From: Poronia punctata
Taxonomy: Eukaryota > Ascomycota > Sordariomycetes > Xylariales > Xylariaceae
Reading direction: 5' to 3'
DNA length: 64,000 nucleotides
NCBI GenBank assembly: GCA_022579005.1
Contig: MU401457.1
Coordinates: 248,001-312,000, forward strand
In this document: positions 59,190 through 64,000 of the stretch, piece by piece
Layout: every line of letters starts with the position of its first letter
Numbering within the stretch: position 1 is the first letter of the stretch
Made by a program: the position numbers and the translations under genes
The notes under the pieces: generated by a model
Told to the model about the DNA's origin: nothing
Databases searched by the model: none
Seen by the model: only the letters and a program-made list of their open reading frames with translations

Positions 59190-59428
59190 ATACTTTTTTT
59201 TGTTTTTTAGTAGCAGCTTAACTATAATTTATAATTAAAATGCTATAAAAAAAGTTTAAAATTATTATATTTTTTTAATAAGCTTTATATATATTAAAAA
59301 GTGTAAGAAGTACTTATACATACAAATTAGGTAGAGCTAAGTACTTTAACTTTAGGCTCTATTGTGGCGGTTGTTTATAGTACTTAATGGGTTTGTTATT
59401 CTATTCTCTAGGGGTTAATGGATTCACA
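59190..59428. repeat. Right LTR
   Basis: Direct copy of the left LTR. Here the first (inner) part is AT-converted and the outer end (from about 59308) keeps G/C, for example GGCTCTATTGTGGCGG where the left copy has only A, T and one GC. Confidence 0.88.
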
Positions 59429-59572
59429 AGGGTGTGTGAGGCTGGTTACCTACTTACTTACTAGTTATCTAGACGAAACATAATATAGGACATTTATGTT
59501 ATTACGTTCGTCTAGATACCTGGGATCTTCTTGTTTGTGCCTTTTAACAATCAATTGGGACACCGAAAAAAA

Positions 59573-59662
59573 GGGGGGGGGGGGGGGGGGGGGGGGTGTA
59601 GGGAGTTGGGAATATTGTTGTGGGGTTTTTTTTTGGGTTGGGTGGNNNNNNNNNNCTCCCCC

Positions 59663-59739
<77 letters not shown>
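59573..59739. other. Assembly gap flanked by G24 and C76 homopolymers
   Basis: Uninterrupted G from 59573 to 59596, ten N at 59646-59655, and C from 59664 to 59739. Sequence and length here are unreliable; poly-Gly/poly-Pro ORFs across it are artefacts. Confidence 0.95.
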
Positions 59740-60192
59740 ATTCAGGAACTTGGAAACTTGTGAGTTGGATGTTTTGCTGCTAGAGTGCGATATAACAGTG
59801 GTAGTGAAAAGAACGTATAAATGGACAAGGTATATCTAGCCCGCCAGTGATTAGGAACGTGGGCTTATGATAGGGGCGACAATCTTGATATCCTGTCTAT
59901 AGTTGGGGAGCAGTAAGGGATGAGACAAGTTAAGTACCTAAGTAAAGTGACCAAAAGTCTCAGAGGAAGCAGAAAATTCAGAGAGAGAGAGAGAGAGATA
60001 GACAAGCAGACAGATATACCTCTTGGTCACGGGTGATGGTTACGATGTGATAGTAAAGAAGATACGGCATAATGCACATAAAACATCATCATCATACACC
60101 TGAATCGTTGGTTGACTAAAGTAGGCAATTAATCAATGAAATATCCCTTTCTCTAACTTGGACAGCTATTTCGTCCCTTGCTATCCATCACA
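59740..60192. other. Intergenic, no gene seen
   Basis: 3' flank of the dioxygenase gene, including a GA repeat at about 59980-59999. Confidence 0.6.
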
Positions 60193-61216
60193 TCACATCA
60201 TAAGCCTCTCATAAACCCCCTCCAAATCCTTCGTCGGGTCCTCGTTCTCCACCATTCCCACCCAACACTTAGCCGGCTTCTTGAACCCTAGTAAGGTCTG
60301 AAGCTTGGGACTCATCTTCAAGACCTTGCTTCGCGGATTACATAGGTATTGGTTCTCTTCCGTGCGCAAGTTGCCACGGCAGAAGACGAGGTTTATGATC
60401 TTGCGGATCTCGCCTGGGATCGTGTTATATCCTGCGCCGTGGGCCATGTTGCTGAGGAGGAGAAAGGCTGAGCCTCTCTCCATTTCTAAAAGTCCAACGC
60501 ATTAGCTTCACACGTAGAGAATAGACACAAAAGAAAAAGAAAAGCTTACCGAGAAAAGTAACTTCGTCAGGTCTACCCTGTCTCTCATGTTCCCACTTAT
60601 GCGAGCCCAGAATAACCATAGTTCCCCCATTCTCCCTCGTGATATTACTTCCAGCAATGAAACAACTGAACCCATCAAGTTTATCAATCCTCTGATTAGG
60701 AACATGCTTACTCGCAAAAACCATATCATCCCTATGCAACGCCTGCCGGGGGGATCCTTGCTTAACATAAAATCCCAACGAAGTACTCAACAACGGCTCA
60801 AGAACCAATTCTTCCACATGTCCCTCGAAAACGGCAGGATACTTCTCCTCCAACAGTTCTTTCAACAACTTCTCTATCGTCTCGTTGGTGTCGAGGATTT
60901 GCGCAATAGTGTCGGATTTACTGACCAAGCCGGGAATGACGAGGGTCTTGTTTCCGAAGAAGTTGTCGTAGGAATCGCTCTCGGCTTTTTTGAACTTGGT
61001 GTAGGGCTCGAGCTCGTCATCGATCTTGTCCATCGTCTCTTGCGAGACGAAGTCGGTTAGGATGACGCCGCCATCTTCTTCCAGGACGGCCAGGATTTCT
61101 TCCAGAGAGGATGTTGCTGGGAGTTTGGTGACAGATCTGGTGGGTTTGTAGGATGCGTCGATGGGGGCTAGGAGACGGGGGGCAGAATATTTCTCGTCTT
61201 TGGGTTTTTGGTCCAT
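60193..61216 (-). CDS. Phytanoyl-CoA dioxygenase (PhyH) family Fe(II)/2-oxoglutarate oxygenase
   Basis: Two exons, 61216-60550 and 60485-60193, predicted 319 residues. The cupin-like core has the iron facial triad H161-x-D163 (LHRDD) and distal H238 (NMAHGAG), and a candidate 2-oxoglutarate-binding Arg at R250 (PGEIRKIINLVF). Upstream, VLEEDGGVILTDFVS is the usual start of PhyH domains; GGTMVILGSHKWEHERQGRP matches the strand carrying GSHrw. The exon junction gives FLEMERGSAFLL in frame. Fungal members often hydroxylate or desaturate secondary metabolites, as FtmOx1-type enzymes do, while the name-giving enzyme hydroxylates phytanoyl-CoA; the substrate here is unknown. No peroxisomal C-terminal signal is seen (it ends ERLMM). 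Its neighbour on the same strand is a P5C reductase. Confidence 0.88.
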
Positions 61217-62438
61217 TTTTTTAAAACGTTGATATCAAGATTCAATATGATTACCTATGGCTGGGAAGGGATCGTGGTAAGTTGATTCAACTGTACAAAT
61301 ACTGGCGATATCGTAGAGGCGTAGATGCAATACCTACTGCTAGATGTTAACTTCCACGTATCTATCTCCCGATTGTAAATTGCATTTTTGGTCGACGAAG
61401 AACTTGAATACCTTTCAGCTGGCATCGGCGAGGTGATGATACACACTAATGCAGACTAATGCAGCTTGTATCGGGTCCTCCCCTTTTCCGAGGGTTTATC
61501 GAGAAAGGAGGCTATGCTCATGGCATTCGTCGACCGGATTCCTCACTACGCTCAGCAAGGTCCGATTACTTGAAGAAATTCGATATATTGTGGTAGCATT
61601 CCGATCCGGCGCCGATGAGATGTGAGATGTGAGGCCGATATGCCAGGTATGGCGAGATACCCCTGACCTCCTCATCCGGATGGTGGGTGTCATCGATATA
61701 GAGGCGACCAAGGTAAATACAGCTTCCGTTGGAGATGTCGGGGTTTGTTGTATCCGACGACGCTATGAGTCGGCCATCCAAGTCTTGGTTCGCTTCTCCA
61801 ACGTCACATTACCAGAATATAGTCCACCAAACAGGCGCCGGGAGAGGCAACCTCTACCTACAATAAACATGGGGTTTTCTGCAAGAAGGTCTTGGAGAAG
61901 ATGAAGAGATTTATACTACTGGAGCACTCGATTGGTGGAGGGTGTCATGATAGACAAATTGCGCTCAACTATGTGTGTGCAATGTAATATAACGAGGATG
62001 CACTGGTGGACGGATGAGGAGAACCAAGCCAAGTAAATGATGGAAAACAGGATGTGGGATAATATTCCGGGGTCTAGGCATCATGACGCCGCTATAGCTG
62101 AGCCGCTTTTATATAGGAAGGCACGCATATGTAGCCCGGTTCAAGTTACCTCAGAGGTATGCAAGGTATAGTACCTAGTGCACACCTTGGTCCAGGGATG
62201 GAGTATGCAAGGTAGTGGGTAGTAGTAGGTAATGGCACATATGCATCGTAGAAGGTGGTACCTTGATTCATGTACGAGACTAAGCGTATGTGTGCATTAT
62301 CTGGAGGTCTACGATGACAAAGATCTGTTTTGCCTAATGCTAAGACAGGTGGTATGCGCCCACTCTGGAAGGTGCCTCCCACAACCCCGCTTCTCAAATC
62401 AATGCTGTCTGTCCCATACTCTCGACCAGTGGAAAACG
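61217..62438. other. Intergenic, no gene seen
   Basis: Promoter of the dioxygenase gene and 3' flank of P5C reductase. ORFs of up to about 90 codons near 61.6-61.9 kb on both strands lack features. Confidence 0.55.
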
Positions 62439-63496
62439 CTACGCCGAGTTGCGTTGCACCTTCAACCCCTCCCCCAGACTACTCTGCTCCGATGTCGATG
62501 CTCTCATGGCATCCATCCACACAGCTCTGGTGCGGGCCTCCTCGAGCGTCCGTAGCCCCTGAATGGTGGACCCGCCTGGACAAGCGACCTCGTATCGCAG
62601 GTCCTGTGTCGTTTTGCCACTCAAGATCAGCTCGGCCGTTCCGCGCATAGTAGCCGCTGCCATCTGCGTCGCCTCCTTGCGTGAGAGTCCTAGTGCGACT
62701 GCACCGTCTACCAGGCCATCGATGACCATGGCAAAGAAGGCAGGGGTGGACCCGTTGAGCGTGGTACCAATTGGGAACGTCTCGGGTGTCGTGGTGAAGA
62801 CGGTACCGACGCACGAGAAGATGGCGTGAGCAGTGGCTACAAAGTGTTCGGGAATAGGGTTGACGTCCAGCCCGCGGGTTTCCAACACGCTGCTCGAAGC
62901 TTGTACGGCACAAGCAATGTTGGGCATGACACGGATGACGGTGATATTTTTCTTATGATATTCTTGGCGCGTTAGATGAGCCTCGATTTCCTCGGCAGTC
63001 ACGCCGGCGAGCACTGAAATGATCAGTTTTCCTACAAGACCGGCAGTTACACCCGGCTCGTCGAGAACAGACCGAAAGAGGTGCGGCTGGCAGGCCAATA
63101 ACACGACGTCGGCTTTTTGAACGGCAGAAGCGTTATCGTTGACGTGCAAATCTACAGTGCCGTCGAGGACATGAGGTGGCAGCTTGGAACGGATATTGTC
63201 GGCCGTTTCAGTACGCCTCACGCAGGCTTTGAAGCGAGTGGGAAGTAAGCTTGCGCCTTCTACCTTGGAGTCTGAGTGCTGGGCGGAGAGGACACCGAGA
63301 AGTATTGCAGTTCCCATGACTCCTGGAAGATAGATACGCATCAGTCGGTGATTCAGAGGTGTGCGAATACCACGCTCCGTCGAGATCAAGGCTCACCGCA
63401 TCCCAGAATTGCTAGCGTGTCTCCCACACGCTTATGGTTACCATTTTGCATTGACGAATCGCCGACCTGCTGGGAAGTTGCCGAGTCAGGGGCCAT
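62439..63496 (-). CDS. PRO3: Pyrroline-5-carboxylate reductase
   Basis: Two exons, 63496-63397 and 63322-62439, predicted 327 residues. It reduces pyrroline-5-carboxylate to proline with NAD(P)H, the last step of proline synthesis. The Rossmann motif LAILGCGVMGTAIL is formed across the exon junction, which fixes the splice and the start. Further landmarks: ADVVLLACQPH, LIISVLAGVTAEEIE, VIRVMPNIACAVQ and the dimerisation/active-site helices GSTPAFFAMVIDGLVDGAVALGL, then ATMRGTAELIL and the signature VACPGGSTIQGLRTLEE. The size is within the fungal range (about 270-330). The C-terminus (about 20 residues) is Ser-rich and variable. Confidence 0.95.
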
Positions 63497-64000
63497 GATG
63501 GCTTCGGTACAGGTGGTGGTATAAACTATTCGTTAATCCTATAGGCGTATAATAAGTGTAGGTATTGAGAGGGAATAGGGCCATGTATTTCACGGCGTAT
63601 TTTTAATTCGTATCCTATGTATGTCAAGCCGTGATGATTTCCATGAGGTAGAAATCCCACCTCAGATGCGAATGCGACAAGAAAACAAGAACAATATATA
63701 GGTAGCTTTCAACCCATTTCTAGGCTACTATTCAATTGTTTCTAAGATTAGGTATTTGTCTTTGTTTTGGTGCAGATTTTAATTATTACTTTATCTAGCC
63801 TAATTCCAAGGCGACCAGACCGTAAATGGGCAGTCAAGCCGCACATCTCAGCTACTTGACATGTACGGATCGGATGCCGGATAGCTTAACCTACTCGTAG
63901 ACTTCTCCAGAAGGTCTGCCGCCCGCCTGTGGTGCAGGTGGATTTGCCTACTCCGCTTTTGTAACCCGACCTATGGCCGATGCCGCGGCCCATATAGATA
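63497..64000. other. Promoter region of P5C reductase
   Basis: Upstream of the reductase start; nothing else recognised before the window ends. Confidence 0.55.

Larger units (their letters stand above)
53263..59433. mobile_element. RIP-destroyed LTR retrotransposon with 5-bp TSD
   Basis: A 6.16-kb element (53268-59428) bounded by direct repeats of about 240 bp and flanked by AGGGT on both sides (53263-53267 and 59429-59433), consistent with a target-site duplication. The interior is almost pure A/T with residual C nearly always in CpT, and no coding sequence can be read. Length and LTR size fit a Ty3/Gypsy- or Copia-class element, but the class and orientation could not be determined because pol motifs are erased. 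Confidence 0.88.

Noticed and set aside
59496..59839. Poly-Pro/poly-Gly ORFs
   Set aside because: They are created by the C76 and G24 homopolymers around the assembly gap.

Overview
The window is nuclear DNA of a filamentous ascomycete (Pezizomycotina, probably Sordariomycetes; the class is inferred). The signs are short spliceosomal introns with GTRNGT donors, CTAAC or CTGAC-type branch points and AG acceptors, fungal orthologues (Swc3, N-myristoyltransferase, Kre33, a Ral2-like Kelch protein), and two AT-saturated blocks that look like RIP (repeat-induced point mutation) of transposons.

Layout. 1-8370 is AT-rich and contains a dead Ty3/Gypsy element, readable on the minus strand (YIDD-type reverse transcriptase near 3.5 kb, RNase H/DALSR-like tail near 2.7 kb), ending in a mutated LTR. 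8.4-53.2 kb is a normal gene-bearing island. In order it holds: an alpha/beta hydrolase with microsatellite-encoded inserts (-), a Kelch/split-BTB protein (-), a 1-Cys peroxiredoxin (-), a doubtful small Cys-rich ORF (-), N-myristoyltransferase (-), an ABHD12/BEM46-like membrane hydrolase (-), Swc3 of the SWR1 complex (+), an alpha/beta hydrolase with nine exons (-), a TMEM205-like membrane protein (+), a conserved unknown (+), a ZZ/EF-hand membrane protein (-), a small zinc-finger-like protein (+), a Cys-Pro repeat protein (-), the rRNA/tRNA acetyltransferase Kre33 (+) and a secreted tyrosinase (+). 53.27-59.43 kb is a complete but RIP-destroyed LTR element with a 5-bp target duplication. After a homopolymer-flanked assembly gap come a phytanoyl-CoA dioxygenase-like enzyme (-) and pyrroline-5-carboxylate reductase (-).

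Most genes are unrelated housekeeping genes, each with its own promoter; I see no convincing biosynthetic cluster. The most notable signals are two micro-exons (8 and 9 nt) that each encode part of a conserved active-site motif of an alpha/beta hydrolase, a start codon apparently split by an intron, a 150-residue protein with six Cys-Pro motifs in a duplicated layout, and two LTR copies whose RIP damage runs in opposite gradients.

Exon models were derived by reading splice signals and reading-frame continuity by eye; no alignment or database search was run.
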